Positions 1-7,573 of a stretch of 8,629 nucleotides of DNA are shown one piece after another. Position 1 is the stretch's first letter, and each line of letters opens with the position of its first letter. Source of the DNA: JAUVXJ01 sp964577995 (GTDB lineage Bacteria; Chloroflexota; Anaerolineae; UBA7937; B3-Chlor); contig CAZOBP010000123.1 of the NCBI GenBank assembly GCA_964577995.1, positions 1 to 8,629 on the forward strand, written 5' to 3'. The translations under genes were made by a program, and so were the position numbers. The notes under the pieces are model-generated. The model worked only from the letters and a program-made list of their open reading frames with translations. It had not been told where the DNA came from and did not search any database.

Positions 1-772
1 CCGTGTCGGGAGCCAGGCCGATCTCTACAGACACTCGAGGTCGAGCATCACTCATATCCCTGACCACGATCTTTGTCTCGCTGGCCGAACGCTCCACGGA
101 GTAACTCCAGGGGATGCCCGACTCGTACCCGTGCTCGTTCACTGGAAAAGCCCATTCCATGCCGCCCGCAGCGAGCCACCAGTTGTGCTCACGAGCTAGA
201 GGCCCCCACCGAGTGGGCTTCAAGACTGGGTTACGGTAGAAGAGGTCCTGTCCCGTGGGCTTGAAGAAACCCTCGTACAGCCGGCCCCCTAGCTCCGGCA
301 GGATGGTCAATCGTAGATACTCGTTCTCCATGACAACCGCACGGAACGGCATGAGGACCGTGGAGTCCGGCGATGGCTCTCCGTAGGCGTTTCGATCCAG
401 CCAGACGTGAGGCACCCCATGCTCGATATCGAAATCATCGCGGAGAAACGGCTCATATACGTACGTAGCGATGGAGAGGGTCGTCTCCCGGACCACAACC
501 CCGTCAACCGGCGTGGTGGGCGGCACCGCTGGGCTAGGCGTCGGAGATGGGATCGGCGTTGAGGAGGGCTGTGGCACTGGCGTGGGTGATGACGACTCCA
601 CCGGGGTGCTCGCCGGGCTGGTCGCTTCCGGGCTGGGCTGCGGTGTAACGCTGGGCAAGGAGACCGCTTTGGTGGCTGTCGGTGTCGGGCTGGTCGCCTC
701 GAAACAACCTACCAGCGTGACCAGCAGCGCGGCCATCAGCCCGATCTTGGTGCCCACGCTCTTCCAGTTCAC
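1..772 (-). CDS. Secreted lipoprotein with Pro/Ser/Thr-rich linker and DUF5107-like domain (C-terminus beyond window)
   Basis: Reading leftward from a GTG at 772, the frame stays open to the window edge (257 codons), so the C-terminus is missing. The start is fixed by AGGAGG seven bases upstream. Residues 1-23 form a lipoprotein signal: short basic start, hydrophobic core (residues 10-22) and lipobox LVGC with Cys23, so the mature protein should be lipid-anchored outside the membrane. Residues 25-90 are low-complexity Pro/Ser/Thr with repeated EATSP and PTPS units, a typical surface spacer. From about residue 99 the sequence is globular. Stretches such as MENEYLRLTILPELGGRLYE (148-167), FYRNP (178-182) and GGMEWAFPVN (203-212) resemble the DUF5107 family, which is predicted to have a mutarotase-like beta-sandwich fold. 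Carbohydrate binding is plausible, but no substrate can be named. It is transcribed away from dnaE. No convincing promoter of its own was found in 786-960. Confidence 0.8.
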   Translation of the reverse strand, partial: MNWKSVGTKIGLMAALLVTLVGCFEATSPTPTATKAVSLPSVTPQPSPEATSPASTPVESSSPTPVPQPSSTPIPSPTPSPAVPPTTPVDGVVVRETTLSIATYVYEPFLRDDFDIEHGVPHVWLDRNAYGEPSPDSTVLMPFRAVVMENEYLRLTILPELGGRLYEGFFKPTGQDLFYRNPVLKPTRWGPLAREHNWWLAAGGMEWAFPVNEHGYESGIPWSYSVERSASETKIVVRDMSDARPRVSVEIGLAPDT

Positions 773-779
773 ACTTCCA

Positions 780-785
780 CCTCCT
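780..785 (-). promoter_or_regulatory. Ribosome binding site setting the lipoprotein GTG start
   Basis: AGGAGG on the minus strand, seven bases before GTG at 772-770. It decides for this GTG over the in-frame ATG at codon 13, which would cut the signal peptide in half. Confidence 0.75.
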
Positions 786-916
786 AACAAGCCACATCAC
801 CTGAAGTATGCTACCATAGCGGGCACGCCACAGGCAAGCCCAGCAAAGCCGTGAACCCGCGAATCTTAAAATGTGCCCCCAAGAGCCGAACTCACTCCTC
901 TCGGCCAGGGCTTCTG

Positions 917-925
917 TGCTATAAT
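917..925 (+). promoter_or_regulatory. Extended -10 promoter for dnaE
   Basis: TGCTATAAT: a perfect TATAAT (920-925) preceded by the extended -10 dinucleotide TG at 917-918, itself in the favourable context TGTGC. No good -35 box lies 16-18 bases upstream, as is common for extended -10 promoters. Predicted start is near 932, giving a leader of about 43 nt before the dnaE ATG. A small hairpin (CCGGG 930-934 with CCCGG 941-945) would sit at or near the 5' end of the RNA. Confidence 0.65.
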
Positions 926-974
926 AAGACCGGGTAGGTCCCCGGACGTATGAGCTTCAGAAAGGTCGAAGCAA

Positions 975-3900
975 ATGGCCGAGTTTGCCCACCTCCATGT
1001 CCACACCGAGTACTCCTTATTAGACGGCTTGAGCCGTATAGACGATCTCGTTCAGAGGGCCAGGGAGCTGGGCATGGACTCTCTAGCCATTACCGACCAC
1101 GGTGTGATGTATGCTGTCCTCAGCTTCTATCAGCAGGCCAGGCAACGAGGCATCAAGCCCATCATCGGGTGCGAGATGTATGTCGCCGCCAAGAGCATGC
1201 AGAGCCGCCGCCCTCGAGTGGATGCCAGGCCCTATCACCTGGTTCTCCTCGCTGAGAACGAGACGGGTTACCAAAACCTCATCCAGTTGACGACCAGAAG
1301 TCACCTGGACGGCTTCTACTACAAACCCAGGATCGACAAGGAGCTCCTCTCTCAGCACAGCGCAGGCCTCATAGCCCTCTCCGCGTGTCTTAGGGGCGAG
1401 GTTCCCCAACTACTCGCCCAGGGTGATGGGGATGGTGCCCGACGTGCTGCGGCGTGGTACCGAGACCTCTTCGCCCCTGATAGGTTCTATCTCGAGCTTC
1501 AGGAACATGACATACCGGAACTGACGGAGGTCAACAAACAACTGATTCCGCTCGCTCGCGAACTCGAGATCCCCTTGGTGGCCACCAACGACGTACACTA
1601 CGTGCGCGAGGAAGACTGCCAGGCCCAGGAACTCCTGCTTTGCATCCAAACCAACACTACAGTCAACGACCCCAATCGAATGAAGATGCAGGGTACGGGC
1701 TACCACTTGAGAAGCGCGGAGGAGATGAAAGCCCTGTTCGGGGAGGTGCCAGAGGCCCTCACCAACACGTTGGAGATCGACGAGCGCTGCAACCTCAGCC
1801 TGGAATTCGACGTCCTGCGTCTGCCGCCGTTCGACGTCCCGGAGGGCCATACCACCGAGAGCTACCTCGCTTGTCTATGCAGGAAGGGGTTGCACGAACG
1901 ATACGAGAACATCACGCCGGAGGTCGAGGCTCGACTTGAACACGAACTCAACCTAGTTCGTGAGATGGGCTTTGCCGGCTATTTCCTCATCGTGTGGGAC
2001 CTGATCCGCTTCTCCAAGACCAGAGAGATCCTTGTGGGTCCAGGTAGAGGATCGGCAGCAGGCAGCATCGTCTCCTATTGTCTGGGCATCACTGATCTGG
2101 ATCCTCTCGAGCACGGGCTCTTTTTCGAGCGCTTCTTGAACCCCGGAAGGCGCACCATGCCCGACATAGACATGGACTTCCCCGAGGATCGGCGGGCGGA
2201 GGTTATGGCCTACGCGGTGGAGAAGTACGGCAATGACCACGTGGCACAGATCATCACCTTCGGTACCATGGCTGCCCGAGCGGCCATCCGGGACGCAGGA
2301 CGTGCGCTCGATCTTCCCCCAGGCGAGGTAGACAAGACGGCCAAGCTTATTCCCTTCGGATCCTCTATCGACAGGGCGCTGGAGGCAGTGCCGGAGCTAC
2401 AACAGCTATATGAAGAGCACGGCTACATACACGATCTCGTTGAGGCAGCCAAAAGCTTGGAGGGTGCAGTGCGACACGCTTCCACGCATGCGGCCGGCGT
2501 GGTCATCACCGACGAACCTCTCACCCGGTACGTTCCTCTACAGAGAGCGATCAAGGGCGACGGCCTCATCACTCAATACGCCATGGGGGACTTGGAGAGT
2601 ATCGGCCTGCTCAAGATGGATTTCCTGGGCCTGTCCACACTGACGGTGATCCAGAAGGCTATGGACCTCATCCAACAGCACGGAGCCGAGCTGAAACTGG
2701 AAGACCTCGACCTAGAGGACCCGGAGATCTTTCGCCTGCTCTCCGACGGAGAAGTCGCTGGTGTCTTTCAAGTGGAGAGTGCTGGCATGCGGCGCGTCCT
2801 GCGTGAGCTGAGGCCGAGCTGCTTCGCCGACGTCATGGCCTCCATCGCCCTCTACCGCCCCGGCCCCATGGAGTACATCCCAGAGTTCATCAAGAGAAAG
2901 CACGGCGAAATGGCAATCGAGTACCTGGTACCCGAGTTGGAGCCCATCCTCGAGGAGACCTATGGTGTCATCGTCTATCAGGAGCAGATCATACGCATGG
3001 CTCGCGAAATGGCCGGTTTCACGACCAGCGAAGCGGACATGTTCCGGCACGCTATCGGCAAGAAGAAGGTCGCAGAACTGGAGGCCCAACGCGACAAGTT
3101 CATCCACGGACTCGTCACCAACGGCATCGCTCAGAAGACCGCGGAAGAGATCTTCAAGATGATCGAGTACTTCGCCCGCTACGGGTTCAACAAAGCCCAT
3201 GCGGCTGCCTACGCGGTCATCACCTGCCAGACCGCTTACCTGAAAGCCCACTTTCCTGTGGAGTACATGGCCGCTCTGCTCACTGTGGATAGAGACAATG
3301 GTGACCGGGTCGCGCTGGAGGTGGCCGACTGCCGCCGGATGAGCATATCCGTCTGGCCACCCAACGTCAACTATGGTGACCTGGATTTCACCATCGAGGA
3401 AAGGCTCGCAGACGCCGGAGACGATGGTCGCCGAGGAGGACGGGTCCAAGGGATACACTTCGGTCTGGGAGCGGTCAAGAACGTAGGCCAGGGTCCCATC
3501 CAGGCCATCCTTCAAGGCCGCGGCGACGAACCTTTCTCGGACATCGGTGATTTCTGCCGCCGGGTGGATCTGCGGCAGGTGAACCGACGCGCATTGGATA
3601 GCCTCATACGCAGCGGTGCACTGGACGACTTCGGACCCCGGGGGGGCCTGTTGCACAGCGTAGACACCATGATGGCCATCAGCCAGCGCGCGCACCACGC
3701 ACAGGAGATCGGACAGTTGAGCTTGTTCGATGAGGGAGAGGAACCTGCCCTCTCGCTGGAGCTATCTGGAGGGCCGGACATCCCTCGCCGGAGGCAGCTA
3801 GCCTGGGAGAAGGAGCTGCTCGGCCTGTATATCTCGGAGCATCCCCTGGAGCGCCTGGCGCCCGACCTGGACAAGCACACAAGTGCCTTCTGTGGACAGA

Positions 3901-4475
3901 TAGACAGAAGCCTACACAGGCAGACAGTGGTCATCGCCGGCATGGTATCCACAGTGCGCCGCATCACCACCAGAAACGATAGACTGATGGCCTTTGCAGA
4001 ACTAGAGGACCTACAAGGCAGCGTGGAGGTGGTCATCTTCCCCGAGGTCTTCGAGAAGACACGCGATCTGTGGAAGCCAGACACCATCATCCTGGCCAGG
4101 GGGAAGGTCCAGTTCAGAGACGATGAGGCGAAGGTGATCTGTGAGTCAGCGGTGGACTACCACTCCTGGACGCAGAACGGCGGCGGGGAAGAGGAACCAC
4201 CGCTCGAGGAGCCGACCGTGCCCAGCACTCGCCGCCGCCTGCATGTGAGCATCCCGCGCAGCGGAGACCCTGAGCAGGATGTGCGACTCCTGGGCGAGGT
4301 CCATTCTCTGCTGACCAGTAATCGTGGTGAAGACCTGTTCAACCTCTACGTCCAGCGCCATGAGCGAGTGGTGCAGCTCATCTTCCCCAACGAGACCACC
4401 AACTACTCTCCCGAGCTCGACAGTGCCGTTGCCGGACTGCTGGGAGAAGGCTGCCTGAGGGTGGAGAACGTCTAG
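975..4475 (+). CDS. dnaE: DNA polymerase III alpha subunit (replicative DNA polymerase)
   Basis: 1166 residues, the normal length for the DnaE class of C-family polymerases, which copy the chromosome at the replication fork. The PHP domain opens with LHVHTEYS; its likely nine metal ligands are all present (H8, H10, D17, H42, E67, H88, C138, D206, H208). The polymerase core shows GPGRGSAAGS (355-364), the acidic motif PDIDMDF (396-402) and the third catalytic Asp in KMDFLGL (D549). Helix-hairpin-helix segments follow (about 827-887). A beta-clamp binding pentapeptide QLSLF sits at 914-918 (consensus QL[SD]LF). An OB fold spans about 985-1060, then an acidic/proline linker and a divergent tail. 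The ATG at 975 is preceded by AAAGG nine bases upstream and gives the family-typical N-terminus. No internal exonuclease insertion is present, so this is DnaE, not PolC. Probably cotranscribed with pfkA. Confidence 0.97.
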   Translation: MAEFAHLHVHTEYSLLDGLSRIDDLVQRARELGMDSLAITDHGVMYAVLSFYQQARQRGIKPIIGCEMYVAAKSMQSRRPRVDARPYHLVLLAENETGYQNLIQLTTRSHLDGFYYKPRIDKELLSQHSAGLIALSACLRGEVPQLLAQGDGDGARRAAAWYRDLFAPDRFYLELQEHDIPELTEVNKQLIPLARELEIPLVATNDVHYVREEDCQAQELLLCIQTNTTVNDPNRMKMQGTGYHLRSAEEMKALFGEVPEALTNTLEIDERCNLSLEFDVLRLPPFDVPEGHTTESYLACLCRKGLHERYENITPEVEARLEHELNLVREMGFAGYFLIVWDLIRFSKTREILVGPGRGSAAGSIVSYCLGITDLDPLEHGLFFERFLNPGRRTMPDIDMDFPEDRRAEVMAYAVEKYGNDHVAQIITFGTMAARAAIRDAGRALDLPPGEVDKTAKLIPFGSSIDRALEAVPELQQLYEEHGYIHDLVEAAKSLEGAVRHASTHAAGVVITDEPLTRYVPLQRAIKGDGLITQYAMGDLESIGLLKMDFLGLSTLTVIQKAMDLIQQHGAELKLEDLDLEDPEIFRLLSDGEVAGVFQVESAGMRRVLRELRPSCFADVMASIALYRPGPMEYIPEFIKRKHGEMAIEYLVPELEPILEETYGVIVYQEQIIRMAREMAGFTTSEADMFRHAIGKKKVAELEAQRDKFIHGLVTNGIAQKTAEEIFKMIEYFARYGFNKAHAAAYAVITCQTAYLKAHFPVEYMAALLTVDRDNGDRVALEVADCRRMSISVWPPNVNYGDLDFTIEERLADAGDDGRRGGRVQGIHFGLGAVKNVGQGPIQAILQGRGDEPFSDIGDFCRRVDLRQVNRRALDSLIRSGALDDFGPRGGLLHSVDTMMAISQRAHHAQEIGQLSLFDEGEEPALSLELSGGPDIPRRRQLAWEKELLGLYISEHPLERLAPDLDKHTSAFCGQIDRSLHRQTVVIAGMVSTVRRITTRNDRLMAFAELEDLQGSVEVVIFPEVFEKTRDLWKPDTIILARGKVQFRDDEAKVICESAVDYHSWTQNGGGEEEPPLEEPTVPSTRRRLHVSIPRSGDPEQDVRLLGEVHSLLTSNRGEDLFNLYVQRHERVVQLIFPNETTNYSPELDSAVAGLLGEGCLRVENV

Positions 4476-4530
4476 ATCGTGTAGAGCCCGGGCTAGTAAC
4501 CCAGCCTGGTCACAGGCCAAGAGTCGAACC

Positions 4531-4537
4531 AAGGAGG
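4531..4537 (+). promoter_or_regulatory. Ribosome binding site that decides the pfkA start
   Basis: AAGGAGG ends at 4537, six bases before ATG 4544. An in-frame TTG at 4538 directly abuts this site and so cannot be the start. Confidence 0.85.
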
Positions 4538-4543
4538 TTGAGG

Positions 4544-5527
4544 ATGAAGAGACTTGGGGTTTTGACCAGTGGCGGCGACGCACCCGGCACGAATGCGTGT
4601 ATCAGGGCCGTGGTGAGGACCGGCCTGGGTCACAACCTGGAGGTCGTGGGCATACGTCGTGGCTACGTGGGGCTCATGGAGGGCGATTTCGAGGAGTTGG
4701 ATGGACGTTTCGTGGGGGGGATCGCTCATAAGGGCGGAACCATCCTGAAGACGGCTCGCACCGAGAGGTTCAAGACGGAAGAGGGTCAACGGCAGGCACT
4801 GGAGAACTTGAGAAAGCACGGAGTGGACGTGCTGGTCATCGTCGGTGGAGATGGATCCCTGAACGGCGCTCTCCGCCTCCATGAGGCCGGCTTCCCCGTG
4901 GCGGGCGTTCCGGCGACCATCGACAACGACGTCGCTTTCACAGACATGGCCCTCGGGGTGGACACGGCGATGAACACAGCCCTCAGAGCCATAGACCGGA
5001 TCAAGGACACCGCCACCTCACACCGCCGCGCCTTCCTGGTGCAGACCATGGGCCGCGATTCCGGCTACCTGGCCCTCATGGTAGGCATGGCCAGTGCCGC
5101 CGAGGCCATCATCATTCCGGAAGTGCCCACCAGTTGCGAGAAGATACTGGAGAAGATCAAGCAAGACTACAGCAAGGGCAAAGCTCACTTCATCGCCGTC
5201 GTCGCCGAGGGAGCGAAACCCGATTGTTTGACCATAGATCAGTATCTGAGAGACCGGGAGAAGGAGCTGGGATTCGGAGTGCGCGTTAGCATCCTGGGAT
5301 ACATCCAGCGCGGTGGCTCACCCACAGCATTCGACCGCCTGCTGGGCACACGCCTGGGGGCCCAGGCAGTCCGGCACCTGGTCCAGGGAGAAGCAGGCAA
5401 GATGGTAGGACTCATCGGGAATCAGGTAGTCGCCACCGACCTGGACAAGGTCACCAGCAGCAAGAGAGAAGTTGACCTTTCCCTTTACGAGTTGGCTCAG
5501 ATGCTGGAGGTCTATCCCTCGCCTTAG
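4544..5527 (+). CDS. pfkA: ATP-dependent 6-phosphofructokinase
   Basis: Transfers phosphate to fructose 6-phosphate to make fructose 1,6-bisphosphate, the committed step of glycolysis; cytoplasmic. The 327 residues match the usual bacterial PfkA length, and numbering runs level with the E. coli enzyme for the first half. Visible motifs: GVLTSGGDAPGTNA (5-18), R72 for ATP, GGDGS (101-105) with Gly104, TIDND (125-129) with catalytic Asp127, R162, MGR (169-171), and LGYIQRGGSP (251-260). Gly104, together with the absence of Lys at 124, argues for ATP rather than pyrophosphate as phosphoryl donor. Two positions differ from E. coli: Ala124 replaces Gly, and Tyr253 replaces the His that contacts sugar phosphate. 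R21 and R25, which line the effector site in E. coli, are retained. It starts 68 bp after dnaE with no terminator between, so an operon is likely. Its stop codon overlaps that of the facing gene. Confidence 0.96.
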   Translation: MKRLGVLTSGGDAPGTNACIRAVVRTGLGHNLEVVGIRRGYVGLMEGDFEELDGRFVGGIAHKGGTILKTARTERFKTEEGQRQALENLRKHGVDVLVIVGGDGSLNGALRLHEAGFPVAGVPATIDNDVAFTDMALGVDTAMNTALRAIDRIKDTATSHRRAFLVQTMGRDSGYLALMVGMASAAEAIIIPEVPTSCEKILEKIKQDYSKGKAHFIAVVAEGAKPDCLTIDQYLRDREKELGFGVRVSILGYIQRGGSPTAFDRLLGTRLGAQAVRHLVQGEAGKMVGLIGNQVVATDLDKVTSSKREVDLSLYELAQMLEVYPSP

Positions 5528-5805
5528 CCTTCGTCCCTGATGCGCCTCACCTCGAAAACCAAAGGGTTGTAGGCATCGGGACAGGCATGGGTAGCGACGT
5601 CCTTGTCCTCCAGCCACGGGAACTCTGCTCCGTACCGCAAAGCCATGACTTTGGGTAGCACACTGTAGAGGGCATGGAAACAGATCTCTCCCTCAACGCC
5701 GCGTTCGCCGAAGACGATCACGTCTCCCACTTTGTGTCCGAAGCCACAGGTCCCCTTCTGTTCGATGACCTTCAACTCGACCTTGTACTCACCCTGCTCC
5801 GCCAC
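5524..5805 (-). CDS. TIGR04076 family protein, function unknown
   Basis: 93 residues from a GTG at 5805, with GGAGG five bases upstream. The sequence follows the TIGR04076 pattern: an N-terminal beta-strand YKVELKVIEQKGTCGFGHKV (7-26), GD-V-F (27-32), ICFHALYSVLP (41-51), ALRYGAEFPW (55-64) and HACPD (73-77). Three cysteines (C20, C42, C75) and nearby histidines (H24, H44, H74) fall at conserved places and could bind a metal or be redox active; that is inference, as the family has no established role known to me. It is the last gene of the minus-strand cluster, 92 bp after the MBL-fold gene. The gap has no clear terminator. Its TAA (5526-5524) overlaps the TAG of pfkA on the other strand. Confidence 0.82.
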   Translation of the reverse strand: MAEQGEYKVELKVIEQKGTCGFGHKVGDVIVFGERGVEGEICFHALYSVLPKVMALRYGAEFPWLEDKDVATHACPDAYNPLVFEVRRIRDEG

Positions 5806-5810
5806 CTGTT

Positions 5811-5815
5811 CCTCC
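5811..5815 (-). promoter_or_regulatory. Ribosome binding site for the TIGR04076 gene
   Basis: GGAGG within GAGGGAGGAACAG on the minus strand, five bases before the GTG at 5805-5803. It supports GTG as the start. Confidence 0.7.
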
Positions 5816-5897
5816 CTCGGTGTATGTATGCCGGCCGTGGCCCACGCCCGACAGTGTGTTGTTGGCGCTCCAGCCGCCCACGGAGCCTCATTTTTCG

Positions 5898-6695
5898 CTA
5901 CTGCGGCAGCAAAACGCCAAAGCGCGCGAAGTCATACCTGCGCAGCGGCCCCCACACCGACTGTATGGGCTGCCATCGTGCTGCACCCATCGCGATCTGC
6001 TCGAACCCCTCGGACATTTCCACTAGAATGTGGGGGTCCAGAGGCGTCTGATTGTGACTCGGCAGCACGAGTTGCAGGTCCTGCGCCAGATCACGGAGCC
6101 GGTCCATGGTTTGCCGATAGACCTCGAAGTCCGAATGGTCAAACTGTACATAGAGAGGGCCCGCGTACACAGTATCGCCGGTGAACAGCAGGCCCTCCTC
6201 CTCATTCAAGAGACAGATGCTTCCCGGAGAGTGGCCCGGCGTATGCAACACCCTGAGGCACCGTCCTCCAAGCTCCAGCGCGTCCCCTTCGTGCAGAAGG
6301 CGATCAGCTCTCGAGGGCACAATCTTGTATCGTGCCGGGTCGAAACCGTCGGGCAGAGCACCCAAGACGTTCTCTGGCCGCATAGCATCCAGCAACAGCT
6401 CCTCAGGCGCCTCCTGCTCCAGAAAGCCAGCCTCGGCCTCGTGGATCGCTACGTGCTCGAAGCGGTGGTTGTCACCTACGTGGTCGTAATGGTGGTGGGA
6501 GTTGACCACCATGATCGGCTGGTCAGTGAGTTGGCTGGCCACGGCCTGGATGTTGCCGATACCCATCCCGGTATCCAGCAGGACGGCAGCCTCCTGTCCA
6601 CCGATCAGGTACGAGATGACGAACTCCGCATGGTACGGCTCCGAGATGGCATGCAAGCCCTGAGCCAAATGTGTCACCTCAAACCAGTTGCTCAC
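5898..6695 (-). CDS. Metallo-beta-lactamase-fold hydrolase (glyoxalase II-like)
   Basis: 265 residues with a complete MBL-fold metal site: HHHYDH (67-72) supplying H67, H69, D71 and H72, then H155 in HTPGHSPG, D174 in FTGDT and H214 in LPSH. This is the set needed for a dinuclear zinc or iron centre, so an active hydrolase is expected. N-terminal strands carry the usual YLI--QEAAVLLDTG pattern (29-43). No signal peptide, so cytoplasmic. The substrate is unknown: thioester, lactone, phosphodiester and other hydrolases share this core. The start is GTG at 6695. An in-frame stop lies a short way upstream and no other start codon fits, though the Shine-Dalgarno (GGGGA, three bases away) is weak. 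It begins 30 bp after the nitrilase gene stop, so the two are almost certainly cotranscribed. Confidence 0.9.
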   Translation of the reverse strand: MSNWFEVTHLAQGLHAISEPYHAEFVISYLIGGQEAAVLLDTGMGIGNIQAVASQLTDQPIMVVNSHHHYDHVGDNHRFEHVAIHEAEAGFLEQEAPEELLLDAMRPENVLGALPDGFDPARYKIVPSRADRLLHEGDALELGGRCLRVLHTPGHSPGSICLLNEEEGLLFTGDTVYAGPLYVQFDHSDFEVYRQTMDRLRDLAQDLQLVLPSHNQTPLDPHILVEMSEGFEQIAMGAARWQPIQSVWGPLRRYDFARFGVLLPQ

Positions 6696-6725
6696 CGTTC
6701 CCCAAACCTGTTGCGGATTCGCACT

Positions 6726-7514
6726 TCATGGTGGGCTGTAGACATCTTCCTGGCGATCCTCGAACACCGCCATGGATCGCCTGACCTCATCCCTGTAGTC
6801 CAGATCGAGTTCGGCTGTGATCAAGGCCTCCTCATCGGCCGCACCGGCTATCAGTTCACCAGATGGATCATACATCGCCGAGTGCCCAAAGAAGGACCAT
6901 TCTCCCGACTCTCCCACCCGGTTGCAGGCCACGACAAAAGACTGATTCTCTATCGCCCTCGCTCTGAGCAGTGTCTCCCAATGCAAGAGGCGTGGGTAGG
7001 GCCATTCAGCCACGAGGAACACTATGCTGGCCCCGCTCAGCGCGTACTTCCTGAACAACTCTGGGAATCGTAAGTCGTAGCAGATAGCCAGGGCGCTCCT
7101 TCCCCAGGGAAGGTCGAATACCGGGGCTTCGTCACCTGGAATGAGGTATTTGTCCTCCTCCATGGGCCTGAAGAGGTGCACCTTGGAGTACTGACCCAGC
7201 AGTTGGCCGTCAGGAGAGAAGATCACCGCTGTGTTGCGAAACCCGTCCTCAAAGGCCTCCAGGAGCGAGCCGAGGATGTGGATGGTGTGCTCCCTCGCTA
7301 TCCGAGCTGTCTCGGCAAAGACCCCTGCATCAACCGGCGTGGCGTACTCTTCAGCCCGTTCGAGGACGTAGCCGGTGGACCACAACTCAGGGAAGACCAC
7401 CAACTCAGAGCCCCTGCGCCGGGCCTCGGCCGTCATGGCCCTGACTTTGTCCAGGTTCTTCTCCGGCTGACCCAGGGCGATGTCCATCTGCCCCAGGGAA
7501 ACGCAGAGCCCCAT
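6726..7514 (-). CDS. Carbon-nitrogen hydrolase (nitrilase superfamily amidase)
   Basis: 262 residues from ATG 7514, the usual single-domain nitrilase-superfamily length. The Glu-Lys-Cys triad is complete: E43 in FPELW, K111 in YSKVHLF and C145 in AICYDLRFPE, with the extra conserved Glu near 119-120. Such enzymes hydrolyse C-N bonds of amides; the CYDLRFPE motif is typical of the omega-amidase/Nit-like and related small amidases rather than true aliphatic nitrilases. The exact substrate cannot be read from sequence. An in-frame GTG at 7538 would add eight residues, but it has a pyrimidine-rich upstream region. ATG 7514 has GGGGAG five bases away and gives the standard N-terminus (GQMDIALGQPEKNL). 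No signal peptide. It lies 59 bp after the small DNA-binding protein gene and 30 bp before the MBL-fold gene, on the same strand. Confidence 0.92.
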   Translation of the reverse strand: MGLCVSLGQMDIALGQPEKNLDKVRAMTAEARRRGSELVVFPELWSTGYVLERAEEYATPVDAGVFAETARIAREHTIHILGSLLEAFEDGFRNTAVIFSPDGQLLGQYSKVHLFRPMEEDKYLIPGDEAPVFDLPWGRSALAICYDLRFPELFRKYALSGASIVFLVAEWPYPRLLHWETLLRARAIENQSFVVACNRVGESGEWSFFGHSAMYDPSGELIAGAADEEALITAELDLDYRDEVRRSMAVFEDRQEDVYSPP

Positions 7515-7519
7515 CGCTA

Positions 7520-7525
7520 CTCCCC
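7520..7525 (-). promoter_or_regulatory. Ribosome binding site deciding the nitrilase start
   Basis: GGGGAG on the minus strand, five bases before ATG 7514-7512. It favours the ATG over the in-frame GTG at 7538. Confidence 0.65.
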
Positions 7526-7573
7526 GAACCCAATCCACGGGAGGCGGCGCAAAGCCCCCACTATGCGCATGGG

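Noticed and set aside
471..854. Plus-strand Gly/Val-rich frame of 127 codons
   Set aside because: It is the complement of the lipoprotein's repetitive Pro/Ser/Thr linker; low complexity explains the open frame.
786..916. Leftward promoter for the lipoprotein gene
   Set aside because: The best -10-like hexamers (CATACT near 810-805, TATGGT near 818-813) match at four of six positions and have no -35 partner at a workable distance.
2712..3698. Minus-strand open frame of 328 codons inside dnaE
   Set aside because: It lies wholly antisense to highly conserved polymerase sequence, resembles no protein family, and is explained by the GC-rich codon pattern of dnaE.
3512..4090. Minus-strand 192-codon frame, rich in Ser and Arg
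   Set aside because: Antisense shadow of the dnaE helix-hairpin-helix and OB regions with biased composition and no recognisable motif.
4485..4494. AGCCCGGGCT palindrome just after dnaE as a terminator
   Set aside because: It is perfectly palindromic with no loop, so at most a four-base stem could form, and no T-run follows.
4538..4543. TTG at 4538 as the pfkA start
   Set aside because: It touches the Shine-Dalgarno AAGGAGG with no spacing; ATG 4544 has ideal spacing and the family-typical N-terminus.
5806..5897. Terminator between the MBL-fold and TIGR04076 genes
   Set aside because: Only short GGCC-type dyads are present with no stable stem followed by a T-run in the minus direction.
6030..7073. 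Plus-strand open frame of 347 codons
   Set aside because: It is antisense to both the MBL-fold and nitrilase genes, crossing their boundary. Those two have full catalytic motifs; this frame has none and no ribosome site.
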